Counted from the first letter of the stretch, positions 6,564 through 14,931 are shown. The stretch: 43,333 nucleotides of DNA from a virus (IMGVR_UViG_3300047510_002406:1-43333); one strand, 5' to 3'. Notes: generated by a model from the sequence alone, not told the origin. Numbers and translations: made by a program.

Positions 6564-8861
6564 ATGAGTTTTACGCTTGCAGCAGGATTAAGGGCAAATA
6601 AGCCGCAAAGAAATGTTGGCGTGATTAGCGCAGGATATTATCATGGCGCAGCTATACAAAGAAACGGTAGGGTATGGACATGGGGAGTTTCTGGGGCTGG
6701 ACTTGGAATTGGTACTAATACAACAAATATTCCAGAAATTCTTGCGCCCGTGCGGATTATTGGAAGTACAGCAACATTTTGTAAAATTGCTTCAGGGGGA
6801 GCTAATATTATCGCATTAGATAAAAATGGAAGAGCTTGGACATGGGGAAGTAATTTATACGGACAACTTGGAGATAATACGAATATTGATAAATGTAGTC
6901 CAGTGTCAGTAATTGGGACAGCTAAAACATTTTGTGAAATTTCGGCTGGCAGTGGATATTTTCTCGCTATTGATAAAAACGGAAGAGCTTGGGCCTGGGG
7001 GGTAAATATCAGCGGACAACTAGGAGACAATACAATTGTTTGTAAATTAACGCCAATTAGTGTCCTTGGTGCTGTAAAAACGTTTTGTAAGATATCTGCT
7101 GGACCGAACGGAGACTATTCCACGGCCATAGATAAAAATGGATTGATTTGGGGATGGGGAAATAATTATTTTGGACAACTTGGAAACAATGCCGGATTTA
7201 ATTCAGTATGTACTCCTGTCTCTGTAGCTGGCGCACTAAAAACATTCTGTCAAATAGCGGCAGGAGCATACCACACTGCCGCGATTGACAAAAATGGCAA
7301 AGCGTGGGGCTGGGGGGCTGGAGGATATGGTCAAAACGGGAATAATACAAATGCAATAGTTTATACTCCAGTAAGTGTTGTCGGCGCATCAAAAACATTT
7401 TGTAAAATATCGGTGGGATTTTCACATACTCTTGCATTAGATAAAAATGGAAGAGCTTGGGCGTGGGGAAGAAATGTAACAGGCGAGTTGGGAGATGGTT
7501 CTTTAATATCGCGGTTTACTCCAGTAAGTGTTGCAGGCGTAATAAAAACATTTTGTGAAATAAGCGCCGGTATTATTAGTAATTTTATTGGACGCTCGCT
7601 GGCAATAGATAAAAATGGACGGGCTTGGGGTTGGGGATATAATTATAGGGGGATATTAGGGATCAACAGCGTTCAAAGATTTACGACACCAGCTAGTATC
7701 TGCGGAGCTAAAAAAACTTTTTGTCAAATAGCTCTTGGAGCTTTTCCCATTAATCCAGATGGAGGAGGATGGGGACTAGCTATAGATAAAAATGGATTGG
7801 TTTGGGGATGGGGTTTAAACCAAAGTGGTCAACTTGGACAAAATATTCCTCCAGATTTTTGCCGTAGTGCCAGAGATGGAGTTGTAACTCCTATCAGTAT
7901 AGTTGGCGCATTAAAAACATTTTGTAAAATATCAGTAGGAAACAATTACTCAATGGCGTTGGACAAAAATGGCATGGCATGGGGCTGGGGAACGAATAGT
8001 ATCGGTCAGATTGGAGATAACACTTCAGTAAGTAAGCTTACGCCAGTATCTGTTGCGGGGGCAGTCAAAACATTTTGCAAAATTAGCGCAAGTGTAGAAG
8101 CTGGTCGCTCTGGAAGAATAAATGCAGCGCATACTTTAGCAATAGATAAAAATGGTCGAGCGTGGGCTTGGGGGGCTAATGTTTGGGGAAGACTGGGAGA
8201 TGGCACATTAACCAATAGATTAACTCCAGTCAGTGTTAGTGGTGCGGTTAAAACATTTTGCGAAATTGGTGCGGGAGGTGCCTTTAGCGTTTCTATTGAT
8301 AAATATGGTCGCGCATGGGGATGGGGATATAATTATTACGGACAAATAGGAGATAATTCTAATGCATCTGCAATAACACCAGTGTCTGTAGCTGGTGCAG
8401 TTAAGACTTTCTGTAAAATATTTGCTGGAGCGTCGCACTGCCATGCTATTGATAAAAATGGTCAAGCTTGGAGTTGGGGATATAATAATTTTGGAGAGCT
8501 TGGAGACAATAGTACAGTTAGTAAACTTACTCCAGTGTCCGTTGCTGGCGCTATTAAAACATTCTGTGAAATATCTAGTTCAAGACAGCATTCTGTTGCG
8601 ATCGACAAAAATGGTAAAGTTTGGTCGTGGGGTAGAAATGCTGTTGGTGCGCTTGGAGATGGAACATTTGTTGATAAATTGACTCCAGTAAGCCTTGCTG
8701 GAACAAATAAAACTTTTTGTAAAATAGAGGCTGATTGGGGATTTTCCATGGGAATAGATAAATATGGTCAGGTATGGGGATGGGGAGCGGGCGAAAATCA
8801 TAGACTCGGTAATAATTTGAATTTTTGCGTGACAACTCCAGTAAGAATTTGCAATATTTGA
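6564..8861 (+). CDS. RCC1-repeat beta-propeller protein (14 repeats)
   Basis: A 765-residue protein made almost entirely of RCC1-type repeats of about 51-53 residues, each with A(I/L)DKNGRAW-WG, then G-LGDN, then TPVSV-GA-KTFCKISAG. I count 14 AxDKNG/W-WG units, which is enough for two seven-bladed propellers. Only about 20 residues precede the first repeat. A KTFC-type cysteine recurs in nearly every repeat, which is not typical of eukaryotic RCC1. Such propellers generally mediate protein or glycan contacts; here a receptor-binding or virion-decoration role is inferred from its place at the end of the fibre cluster. A second 14-repeat set is fused to a tail-tube-like domain at 27137. No signal peptide or membrane segment. 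Confidence 0.85.
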   Translation: MSFTLAAGLRANKPQRNVGVISAGYYHGAAIQRNGRVWTWGVSGAGLGIGTNTTNIPEILAPVRIIGSTATFCKIASGGANIIALDKNGRAWTWGSNLYGQLGDNTNIDKCSPVSVIGTAKTFCEISAGSGYFLAIDKNGRAWAWGVNISGQLGDNTIVCKLTPISVLGAVKTFCKISAGPNGDYSTAIDKNGLIWGWGNNYFGQLGNNAGFNSVCTPVSVAGALKTFCQIAAGAYHTAAIDKNGKAWGWGAGGYGQNGNNTNAIVYTPVSVVGASKTFCKISVGFSHTLALDKNGRAWAWGRNVTGELGDGSLISRFTPVSVAGVIKTFCEISAGIISNFIGRSLAIDKNGRAWGWGYNYRGILGINSVQRFTTPASICGAKKTFCQIALGAFPINPDGGGWGLAIDKNGLVWGWGLNQSGQLGQNIPPDFCRSARDGVVTPISIVGALKTFCKISVGNNYSMALDKNGMAWGWGTNSIGQIGDNTSVSKLTPVSVAGAVKTFCKISASVEAGRSGRINAAHTLAIDKNGRAWAWGANVWGRLGDGTLTNRLTPVSVSGAVKTFCEIGAGGAFSVSIDKYGRAWGWGYNYYGQIGDNSNASAITPVSVAGAVKTFCKIFAGASHCHAIDKNGQAWSWGYNNFGELGDNSTVSKLTPVSVAGAIKTFCEISSSRQHSVAIDKNGKVWSWGRNAVGALGDGTFVDKLTPVSLAGTNKTFCKIEADWGFSMGIDKYGQVWGWGAGENHRLGNNLNFCVTTPVRICNI

Positions 8862-8864
8862 GTA

Positions 8865-9644
8865 ATGTCTAAACCCATAATTGTCATAACTCATGAGCGC
8901 TCTGGCACTCATTTATTGATTAATTGCATCAACTATGCTAATAATGGACAGTTTTATACAATTGGTTACACGCCAAACGAAAACCTTTTTAATTTAAAGG
9001 GGCATTTTCATGTTACGCATAAAGATGTTATGTCTAATGCGTATGCTACAAACTTAGTCTGTAAGTCCCACCATCAGGTAGATTTTATGACGAGTTATAT
9101 AGATTTTTTATTTGCTAAATATAAAGTTATATATGTTAAAAGAAATTTGCCTGATGTTCTAACAAGCTATTACAGATTTATTCCAAAACCGGAAGAAAAA
9201 GATTTCCCAAACATAGAAGATTGGGTTTTTAGTAAACCGGATGACATTGGGCATAAATATTTACAGCCTTACTCTCCCGACCCTCATATTATAATTGAAC
9301 CAGAAAACTATATTCACCGTTGGTATTTGCACACAAGTGGCTGGCTAAAATATGCCAGCAAAATGTTAGTGGTTAATTACGAAGATATGCTACTTGATTA
9401 CCAAAATCAAAAGCAAAGAATTGAAGATTATATTGGCGGGAAAATTGCCGACAAAATTCCAGACATAAACGATAAGTCGCTTCCAAATTTTGGCCCAGTT
9501 AAAGGAATCATTGGCGCGCATAAAGAACTTATGTCAGAAGAGCTTCAGAAAAAAATTGAAGATAAGCTTTCTATCTATACAATTAGAGAGAAGCATGAAA
9601 AAAGAGAACCTAGTTCTAACCATCTCAATTGGGGATTATTATAA
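8865..9644 (+). CDS. PAPS-dependent sulfotransferase-like protein
   Basis: A 259-residue protein with the sulfotransferase fold signature. The 5'-phosphosulfate loop is HERSGTHLLI at residues 10-19. The 3'-phosphate-binding segment is KRNLPDVLTSYYRF, with Arg93 and Ser101 in the usual R-x7-S spacing. Length matches soluble sulfotransferases (PF00685-like). The family moves sulfate from PAPS to a hydroxyl or amine of sugars, lipids or small molecules. It starts three bases after the RCC1 gene and overlaps the glycosyltransferase gene by 50 bases, so the two enzymes are probably made together and may sulfate a glycan built by that enzyme. The substrate is unknown. No signal peptide is seen, so it should act in the host cytoplasm. 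Confidence 0.8.
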   Translation: MSKPIIVITHERSGTHLLINCINYANNGQFYTIGYTPNENLFNLKGHFHVTHKDVMSNAYATNLVCKSHHQVDFMTSYIDFLFAKYKVIYVKRNLPDVLTSYYRFIPKPEEKDFPNIEDWVFSKPDDIGHKYLQPYSPDPHIIIEPENYIHRWYLHTSGWLKYASKMLVVNYEDMLLDYQNQKQRIEDYIGGKIADKIPDINDKSLPNFGPVKGIIGAHKELMSEELQKKIEDKLSIYTIREKHEKREPSSNHLNWGLL

Positions 9645-11193
9645 CGAAGTCGCAAAGATTACTTTGCCGTCGATCAAAAAATACGCCGAAAAAATCGGCG
9701 CCGATTTCTTAAACGTTACAGAGTTCAATAAGTTTTATATTACGCAAAAATGGAATAAGTTCCTGATTGCGGAACTCCTAAATCAATACAAGAGAATCAT
9801 TTATCTTGATGTTGATATTTTAATCAGAGATGATTGCCCAAATCTTTTTGAAATTGTGCCCGAAAATAAATTGGGCATGTTCAACGAAGGGCGATACTCG
9901 CCGCGATTTGAATATCTGGAGCAAGCTTCAGAGTATTACAAAGAGCCGCTAAAGAAGTGGGGCGGCAAGTTTTACAACTCTGGCGTGATGGTTATTTCGC
10001 GGGTTCATAAGCAAATTTTCAGACTCCCAAAGGGCGTTGACTTTGTAGAGACTGATCAGCCCTACATTAACCTCCGAATCCTAAATGATAAGGTCGAGAT
10101 GCATGACTTGCATTACGACTTTAATCGTATGGATATTCTTGATAAGTTCTGTGGCATTTCTCGCCTAAATTCTTATATTGTCCACTATGCTGGCGCTCCA
10201 AAAGATATTCAAATGGACGTTATGCTTAAGGATATAGACCAATGGGAAAAAGACAAGCAAGAAGGATATAAATATAAGCGTAATATCTTGATTTCTGTTA
10301 CTGCTGGAATGGGCGACCAGCTTTGCTCAGAGCCCGCTATCCGATACACTCAAAAGATGTATCCTGATGCTAACATTACTGTAGTGTCGCATTTCCCGCG
10401 ACTATTTGAGCATCTTAGTTGTCCAGTAGTAAGCTATGATCAATGGAAGGGGATCAAAGACGCTTTAATTACAATGCATACTTGCCCTGATGATGAGCAA
10501 TCAGAGCATAAGATGTCTCACGTTCTTTTCCATCCTACCGATTTCGCTTCAATGTCCATGATTAAGCGAACAATCCCAAACAACGACAAAACAATTCAAT
10601 TAAAATTGGACGCCGAGGATGTTTCTTATGTTATTGATTTGTTCAAGGATAAAGATCCTAAGAAGCCTGTTGTTGTAGTTCATGCTGGCAAGTGGTGGCC
10701 TTCAAAGACCCTGCCAATTGAATGGTGGCAGCAGATCGTGAATAAGCTTTCAGAGAAGCTGACTGTTGTTCTCATTGGTAAGACTATTGATGAGAAGCAA
10801 GGTTATCTCCCTGTACAAATTCCACAAGGCGGCTATGATCTGAGAGACCTCACAACTCTTGGTCAGCTTTTTGCCCTTATTTCGCTATCAAGATGCTTGG
10901 TCACTAACGATTCCTCGCCCCTGCATATCGCGGGCGCGTTCGATAACTGGATCGTCACATTCCCAACTTGTAAGCACGAAGACCATATCCTGCCATTCCG
11001 CAATGGAACTCAAGCTTATAAGACCAAGGCTCTACGTAAGAACCTTCTCCTAGACGACCTTGAAATTCGCCATACAGAGTTCAAGCATGACACTATCGAC
11101 TTGATTCCAAAAGGGAAAACAGTGCTTGAGTATCTCCCAGAGGTCGATACTGTCGTTAAGGAAGTAATGGACATTTACGATAACAAGCGATGA
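9595..11193 (+). CDS. Bifunctional glycosyltransferase: GT-A (GT8-like) plus GT9-like
   Basis: A 532-residue protein starting at ATG 9595 (MKKENLVLTISIGDYY). An earlier ATG at 9490 would add 35 residues that overlap the sulfotransferase frame and do not resemble the family. Residues 1-222 are a nucleotide-sugar transferase of GT-A fold with YLDVDILIRDD, a DxD metal motif at Asp72 and Asp74. Residues 230-532 resemble GT9 heptosyltransferases: NILISVTAGMGDQL, then HAGKWWPSKTLP near 362 and the nucleotide-sugar-binding TNDSSPLHIAGA near 437. Thus one chain may add two sugars in sequence. Codons here favour C-ending forms (ATC, TTC, CTC) more than the neighbouring sulfotransferase gene, hinting at separate origin. 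It is coupled to the next gene by ATGA. Confidence 0.82.
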   Translation: MKKENLVLTISIGDYYNEVAKITLPSIKKYAEKIGADFLNVTEFNKFYITQKWNKFLIAELLNQYKRIIYLDVDILIRDDCPNLFEIVPENKLGMFNEGRYSPRFEYLEQASEYYKEPLKKWGGKFYNSGVMVISRVHKQIFRLPKGVDFVETDQPYINLRILNDKVEMHDLHYDFNRMDILDKFCGISRLNSYIVHYAGAPKDIQMDVMLKDIDQWEKDKQEGYKYKRNILISVTAGMGDQLCSEPAIRYTQKMYPDANITVVSHFPRLFEHLSCPVVSYDQWKGIKDALITMHTCPDDEQSEHKMSHVLFHPTDFASMSMIKRTIPNNDKTIQLKLDAEDVSYVIDLFKDKDPKKPVVVVHAGKWWPSKTLPIEWWQQIVNKLSEKLTVVLIGKTIDEKQGYLPVQIPQGGYDLRDLTTLGQLFALISLSRCLVTNDSSPLHIAGAFDNWIVTFPTCKHEDHILPFRNGTQAYKTKALRKNLLLDDLEIRHTEFKHDTIDLIPKGKTVLEYLPEVDTVVKEVMDIYDNKR

Positions 11194-11729
11194 ATAAATT
11201 CAGTTCTTTCCGCCCGCTCATGCATGAGCATGAGTATAAATTCATTGAAAAGTTCCTAAATAAAAATGACACTTTGCTTGAGTTTGGTAGTGGCAATAGC
11301 ACTATTTATTTTTCTGGAATTGTAAAAAAAGTAATTTCTATTGAGCATGACATTGATTGGGTAAATAGCCTAAATAAACTAATCAATGCTTATGACATCC
11401 AGAATATTGAGTTACTCTATCAAGCGGCGCATTCTCCAGACCCAAAGCCTTGCAGATACGAGCAATTCAAGGACTACGTGCATCTACCAGCAACCAAGAA
11501 CCTAAAGTTCACCAAGGCTTTGATTGATGGCAGAGCAAGAAAGTATTGCGCCAAATATCTTTGGGATATTATCGATGAAAATGTAGTGGTCTTCATTCAT
11601 GACTTTAACCGCTCTGATTATCAAATGGCGCTAAAGTATTATGACATGATTGAGGTACTGACGGAGGGGCAAGGAATCGCTGCTCTAAAAAAGAAAAAAG
11701 AAGTGCCAAAAGAAGACTTCTATTACTAA
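11190..11729 (+). CDS. SAM-dependent methyltransferase-like protein
   Basis: A 179-residue Rossmann-type protein. LLEFGSGNSTIYFS near residues 30-43 resembles methyltransferase motif I, followed by VISIEHDIDWV as the acidic motif II. ALIDGRARKYCA and VVFIHDFNR occupy the positions of motifs IV and V in small-molecule or sugar methyltransferases. It overlaps the glycosyltransferase by four bases and is the last plus-strand gene before a strong terminator. Modification of the glycan made by the upstream enzymes is a reasonable inference. Catalytic residues cannot be assigned with certainty, and a non-enzymatic Rossmann protein remains possible. Confidence 0.65.
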   Translation: MNKFSSFRPLMHEHEYKFIEKFLNKNDTLLEFGSGNSTIYFSGIVKKVISIEHDIDWVNSLNKLINAYDIQNIELLYQAAHSPDPKPCRYEQFKDYVHLPATKNLKFTKALIDGRARKYCAKYLWDIIDENVVVFIHDFNRSDYQMALKYYDMIEVLTEGQGIAALKKKKEVPKEDFYY

Positions 11730-11733
11730 ATAA

Positions 11734-11761
11734 AAAACCCCCGAATTTCTTCGGGGGTTTT
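11734..11761. terminator. Bidirectional intrinsic terminator
   Basis: A perfect 12-bp stem AAAACCCCCGAA / TTCGGGGGTTTT with a four-base TTTC loop. It has a T-run on each strand, so it can stop transcription from the plus-strand methyltransferase-like gene (stop at 11729) and the minus-strand tail tube gene (stop at 11779). It is the strongest hairpin I found in the window. Confidence 0.9.
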
Positions 11762-11778
11762 GTTTTGTCAAGCTATCG

Positions 11779-12942
11779 TTATACGATAGCTGGATTATAA
11801 GCGCTGCTCTGCACCCAAACGAATAGGCCGTTTGTAGTGTCTGTTGGACCACCAACTTGGGTAGTGAATGTCAAGTCAACTGATTTATTGTCGCCAATTG
11901 TTGACGAGAAGTTTTCACTTGCAAGTTTAGCGCCTCTAAGCTCATAAACGATTCTAGCTTCGTTGCCTGCTGTACCAGGAAGCTTGAATACGAAAGCAAG
12001 ATTCTTTGTGGTGTCGGCATCAAGAAGGGTTGCAATCGAGCCAGTAGATTTAAGGTCTGCAACAATAGCAGACATATTGCAAGTAATTTCTACTGGGAAG
12101 TCGATTACCTTGGTAAAGCCGAATCTGCTGCCAAGACGCTCCAGAGTGGTACGACCAATTGGAACTTCAATTGACAGGTTCTGGATGTGGGCAGCGGTGT
12201 TTCCAGAATAAGAAATTCCTGTGGGAAGATCGGTAACAACGCCATCGGTTAAGAACAGCGAAATGTCGCCGGGGCGAAGAGCCGAGACACCGACGTTACC
12301 AGTTGCAGGAACTGGAAGAATTCCTGTAGCACTAGATAGAGCGGCTGTACCGCTTTCTACGTTAATACCAGGAACAAGAAAACCAGATGCACCTGTAGAG
12401 ATGTTTACGTTAAGAGCTTCGGCAGTAACGGAAACTGTTGGCAGTCCACCTACGGCAGCTTCAACAGTATAATTTGTAATATATCCGTTACCAATTCCGA
12501 TTACTCTTGAGTTAACGCCGGTATAAGAAGCAAGGCCGTTGGCGTCGTTACCTTCTGGAACAGTTAAAATATGGAAGTTACGACCAGATACAATGCCAAT
12601 GTTATTGGTCTCTATGCTACCGTCAATTAGACCGCTAATGAACGGAGCGGTGCCGCTTCCTGTGCCTACGGTAAAGCCAAGAGCAGTTTCGTTGTTACCA
12701 GTTGTGAGGTAATAAGAGAAGTCGAGGTTAACAGTTGGAGCTTCGATTGAGATTTGGTCAATACGGGCAAGGTTGCCAAATTGATTTACGTCTTGACGAT
12801 TAACAGTAAAGCCATAGTTGGCTGATTGAACGCGATGGAGTTGATTAATTTTACCGACTCCGGTGTGCGCTGCTGTTGGGACAAGAGAGCCGTCCGCAAC
12901 GAAAAGCGCTTCTGATTGATAAATTACTCTGTTACGTGCCAT
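11779..12942 (-). CDS. Probable major tail tube protein
   Basis: A 387-residue beta-rich protein with no membrane segments. Landmarks include VQSANYGFTVNRQDVNQFG, SYYLTTGNNETALGF, NFHILTVPEG, GIGNGYITNYTVEAAVG, then ALRPGDISLFL and a second beta barrel. The layout of two related beta domains joined by a linker, plus clear similarity to the proteins at 24704 and 27137, points to the tail-tube fold. It is the last gene of the connector operon, has its own leader with a TGTAAAGTA element and uses highly regular, C-rich codons, all expected for an abundant virion protein. It is encoded opposite to the tape measure. An alternative is another tube-like tail component, but its placement after connectors favours the main tube subunit. 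Confidence 0.72.
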   Translation of the reverse strand: MARNRVIYQSEALFVADGSLVPTAAHTGVGKINQLHRVQSANYGFTVNRQDVNQFGNLARIDQISIEAPTVNLDFSYYLTTGNNETALGFTVGTGSGTAPFISGLIDGSIETNNIGIVSGRNFHILTVPEGNDANGLASYTGVNSRVIGIGNGYITNYTVEAAVGGLPTVSVTAEALNVNISTGASGFLVPGINVESGTAALSSATGILPVPATGNVGVSALRPGDISLFLTDGVVTDLPTGISYSGNTAAHIQNLSIEVPIGRTTLERLGSRFGFTKVIDFPVEITCNMSAIVADLKSTGSIATLLDADTTKNLAFVFKLPGTAGNEARIVYELRGAKLASENFSSTIGDNKSVDLTFTTQVGGPTDTTNGLFVWVQSSAYNPAIV

Positions 12943-12963
12943 AAGTTAAAAGAAGGTTTTAAA

Positions 12964-12972
12964 TACTTTACA
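12964..12972 (-). promoter_or_regulatory. TGTAAA(A/G/T)(T/A)(A/T) element upstream of tail tube gene
   Basis: TGTAAAGTA on the minus strand, 30 bases ahead of the tail-tube ATG, within a 53-base A/T-rich gap. It is the same sequence as the element before the connector operon at 14891-14883. It probably lets the tail tube be transcribed at a higher level than its upstream neighbours. Confidence 0.4.
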
Positions 12973-12995
12973 TTTTTTTATATATAAATGGAATA

Positions 12996-13841
12996 TTAAG
13001 CTCTTGGATATCTATACTTTGTAATTTCAAAGTCCATAAAGCCAATGTAAGATCTAGCGGCTCCAGCTTTTGATCTAGAGTCTTTAAATTTAGATACCGT
13101 AACGTCCTTAATGAAAAGCTCAGAGGTTGGATCAGGGTTGGCATAGTAATCATCAAAAGAATATGGGGAAGACTTAATGTCCCCATATTCGTTAAGAGGG
13201 TAAGAAGTGAAGTTCTTTTCTTTGAATATTTTCTGCTCAGAATCAGCAAAAAGTGACATTACGCCCTCTAAGGAATAAGGGTTTTCGGCAAAGATTACGC
13301 ATTTTATGTAAGCTGTGGTTTCATCTTCACCGCCAAAAGAAAATGGCTCATTATTGATGTTGTCTGGGCATACATAAATAGCAGGAAATACCTGATCATA
13401 TGGATCAACATAAGCACCCGTCCAAGGAAATTTTTTATTAGCCTCGATGTTGTTTTCGAGAATCAAGTCGTCTTCACTGTCATTGGACAAATAAACATTG
13501 AATTCTTTAACCGCAAAGCTGCCAGTAACAGCAACCCCTGTAGAAACTCCTGAAATTAATGCCCTGCCATTTAAAAAATCAATTTTCACGCCATCGTTCC
13601 TAGACTTGAAAACAGAATTAACATAAAATCCGCTTGGAATTGCGGCTCCAGTAATACTAGAGTCAAATACCCATTGTTTATATTTGCTGCCAAATGTTTT
13701 ATAAGTAGTTGATAGTCTTGGATCTGAGTAATATACAAAGCGACCAGTTTGGTTTGAGTAAGCTTCTCCTTTGTCAAGAAGATAGTGGTCTAACCAAAGA
13801 GCAAAAGATGTCGTGACATTATGTTGATATTGCGGTTTCAT
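12996..13841 (-). CDS. Putative neck/head-tail joining protein
   Basis: A 281-residue soluble protein starting MKPQYQHNVTTSFALWLDHY. It has an aromatic N-terminal helix, then beta strands with VKEFNVYLSNDSEDDLILEN and a long acidic loop. Its C-terminus DFEITKYRYPRA is a clear final strand. I do not recognise a named family. Its place between connector-like genes and the tail tube gene suggests a neck, tail-terminator or tail-completion protein. It overlaps the upstream gene by 23 bases, so the start was chosen from the good N-terminal sequence. Confidence 0.6.
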   Translation of the reverse strand: MKPQYQHNVTTSFALWLDHYLLDKGEAYSNQTGRFVYYSDPRLSTTYKTFGSKYKQWVFDSSITGAAIPSGFYVNSVFKSRNDGVKIDFLNGRALISGVSTGVAVTGSFAVKEFNVYLSNDSEDDLILENNIEANKKFPWTGAYVDPYDQVFPAIYVCPDNINNEPFSFGGEDETTAYIKCVIFAENPYSLEGVMSLFADSEQKIFKEKNFTSYPLNEYGDIKSSPYSFDDYYANPDPTSELFIKDVTVSKFKDSRSKAGAARSYIGFMDFEITKYRYPRA

Positions 13842-14421
13842 CTAATTGAGAAAATAGTTTTTCGTACTTAGCTAGAATTGCACTAATGTACCTTGTGTTT
13901 TTAAATCTTGCTTTGGAGCGAAGTTTATTTTTTAATTGAATTGCGGCTTCTGATCTTGATTGAGGAATGTCCTTCTCCAAATAAAGATAGTAGCCAACTC
14001 CTGATATTCCTGTTTCAATGCCTTTGGCCCAGCTACGACCAGGAGCCCAAGGCATTGGAGTAACATCCCAAACGTCTTCTTTTGTTGGCAAGAAGATGTT
14101 CCAAGTAGCACCATCGTCGATGAATCCAGAGAATCTAATTGTCGTTTTTTCTAAAAGTTTTACTACAGGATCAAGCGGCGTATCTCCAGCATAAAATCCA
14201 ATATAAGAGAACAAATTTCCATATCCACCAAGAGTTCCGCTTAAATTTGGCGCATCTGGACCCATTAATATTTCCTGAGAAATTGGGTGGTCTGCAAATT
14301 CAGATATCATCTGCCTTTTTAAGTTGTTGAAAGATAAAAGAATTCTTTTTTCATAAGATTCTTTTATTATTCTGCCAGACTGTTTTCTGAGCAAATTTTC
14401 AACTTCTCTTGGTAGGGCCAT
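13819..14421 (-). CDS. Putative head-tail joining protein
   Basis: A 200-residue protein with basic N- and C-terminal helices around a beta core. The core has TTIRFSGFIDDGATWNIFL and a Pro/Trp-rich loop PMPWAPGRSWAKG, then a helix rich in Lys and Arg. Size and position, one base after the connector-like gene and before the neck candidate, fit the tail-completion or gp10-like class of siphoviruses. No motif proves this. It is co-transcribed leftward with the tail tube gene. Confidence 0.55.
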   Translation of the reverse strand: MALPREVENLLRKQSGRIIKESYEKRILLSFNNLKRQMISEFADHPISQEILMGPDAPNLSGTLGGYGNLFSYIGFYAGDTPLDPVVKLLEKTTIRFSGFIDDGATWNIFLPTKEDVWDVTPMPWAPGRSWAKGIETGISGVGYYLYLEKDIPQSRSEAAIQLKNKLRSKARFKNTRYISAILAKYEKLFSQLDETAIST

Positions 14422-14422
14422 T

Positions 14423-14878
14423 TTATTCGTTAATTGGAGTCAGAATGAATGAATAGTACTTAGGGCCAAACATTCCATATGTTTTTCTATCAGAGGCAAT
14501 GCCATATCTTCGACCATCAAACTCAACTTTTCTAGCTTCTTTTAAATAATTATATCCAGTGGCATCTACTTTTATTTTTACGCTACCAACTGGATAAAGA
14601 ACCTTTTGTTGCGAATCTGTGCCAGAAAATAGGTCTTTGTCCTGATTCAAATATTTGATTCTTGCTTTTACGCTATATGTAACAGGCGTGTAGGTTGGTG
14701 CATTAACGGCGCTATTAGTATCAGCATCATAAAGTGCATTGTAAGTAGCAGAAGTCGAAATAATGGTCACTTCTGGGTTCATGATGATAGATATTGTTCT
14801 CGCAAAGGTCTCATGAATATTATCAAAAGCATCATTGATAAATGACTTTTGATCTGCGGATATATAGGAAGAAGCCAT
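14423..14878 (-). CDS. Putative head closure/connector protein
   Basis: A 151-residue protein. The N-terminal 40 residues form a helix (FINDAFDNIHETFARTISII). The rest is a small beta barrel with YSVKARIKYLNQD, GSVKIKVDAT, KVEFDGRRYGI and a C-terminal YYSFILTPINE strand. Short beta-barrel proteins with a final strand giving the converted base-to-tail interface are typical of head-completion or stopper proteins such as the SPP1 gp16 type. It is the first gene of the minus-strand connector operon. Start at 14878 follows a TGTAAAGTA element by 13 bases. Confidence 0.6.
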   Translation of the reverse strand: MASSYISADQKSFINDAFDNIHETFARTISIIMNPEVTIISTSATYNALYDADTNSAVNAPTYTPVTYSVKARIKYLNQDKDLFSGTDSQQKVLYPVGSVKIKVDATGYNYLKEARKVEFDGRRYGIASDRKTYGMFGPKYYSFILTPINE

Positions 14879-14882
14879 ATTT

Positions 14883-14891
14883 TACTTTACA
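14883..14891 (-). promoter_or_regulatory. TGTAAA(A/G/T)(T/A)(A/T) element upstream of connector operon
   Basis: TGTAAAGTA on the minus strand, 13 bases upstream of the connector ATG, in a 53-base divergent intergenic region. The sequence between the two divergent ATGs is almost entirely A and T. Confidence 0.4.
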
Positions 14892-14905
14892 CTTTTTATA
14901 TTAAA

Positions 14906-14911
14906 TATAAT
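14906..14911 (+). promoter_or_regulatory. TATAAT -10 element, divergent promoter region
   Basis: A perfect TATAAT 26 bases before the chaperone-operon ATG at 14932. No convincing -35 lies at 17 bases; TTTACT at 14881 gives a 19-base spacer and TTTACA at 14886 only 14. A/T richness makes chance TATAAT likely, so this is tentative. Confidence 0.3.
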
Positions 14912-14931
14912 ATAAGGTAAGGCAAAAGGTT

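Noticed and set aside
6770-8730. TGTAAAATAT matches inside the RCC1 gene that look like the candidate promoter
   Set aside because: They come from the codons of the repeated Phe-Cys-Lys-Ile; they are in frame and in every blade.
6641-8912. Minus-strand and alternative-frame open reading frames in the RCC1 gene
   Set aside because: They repeat with the RCC1 period and encode low-complexity shadows such as FLSIA; no independent signals.
9490-9594. N-terminal extension of the two-domain glycosyltransferase
   Set aside because: It overlaps the sulfotransferase end out of frame and reads as a basic, non-family sequence; the family-like N-terminus begins at 9595.
11963-12472. Plus-strand frames within the tail tube gene
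   Set aside because: They are antisense to a well-structured virion protein, with no start signals.
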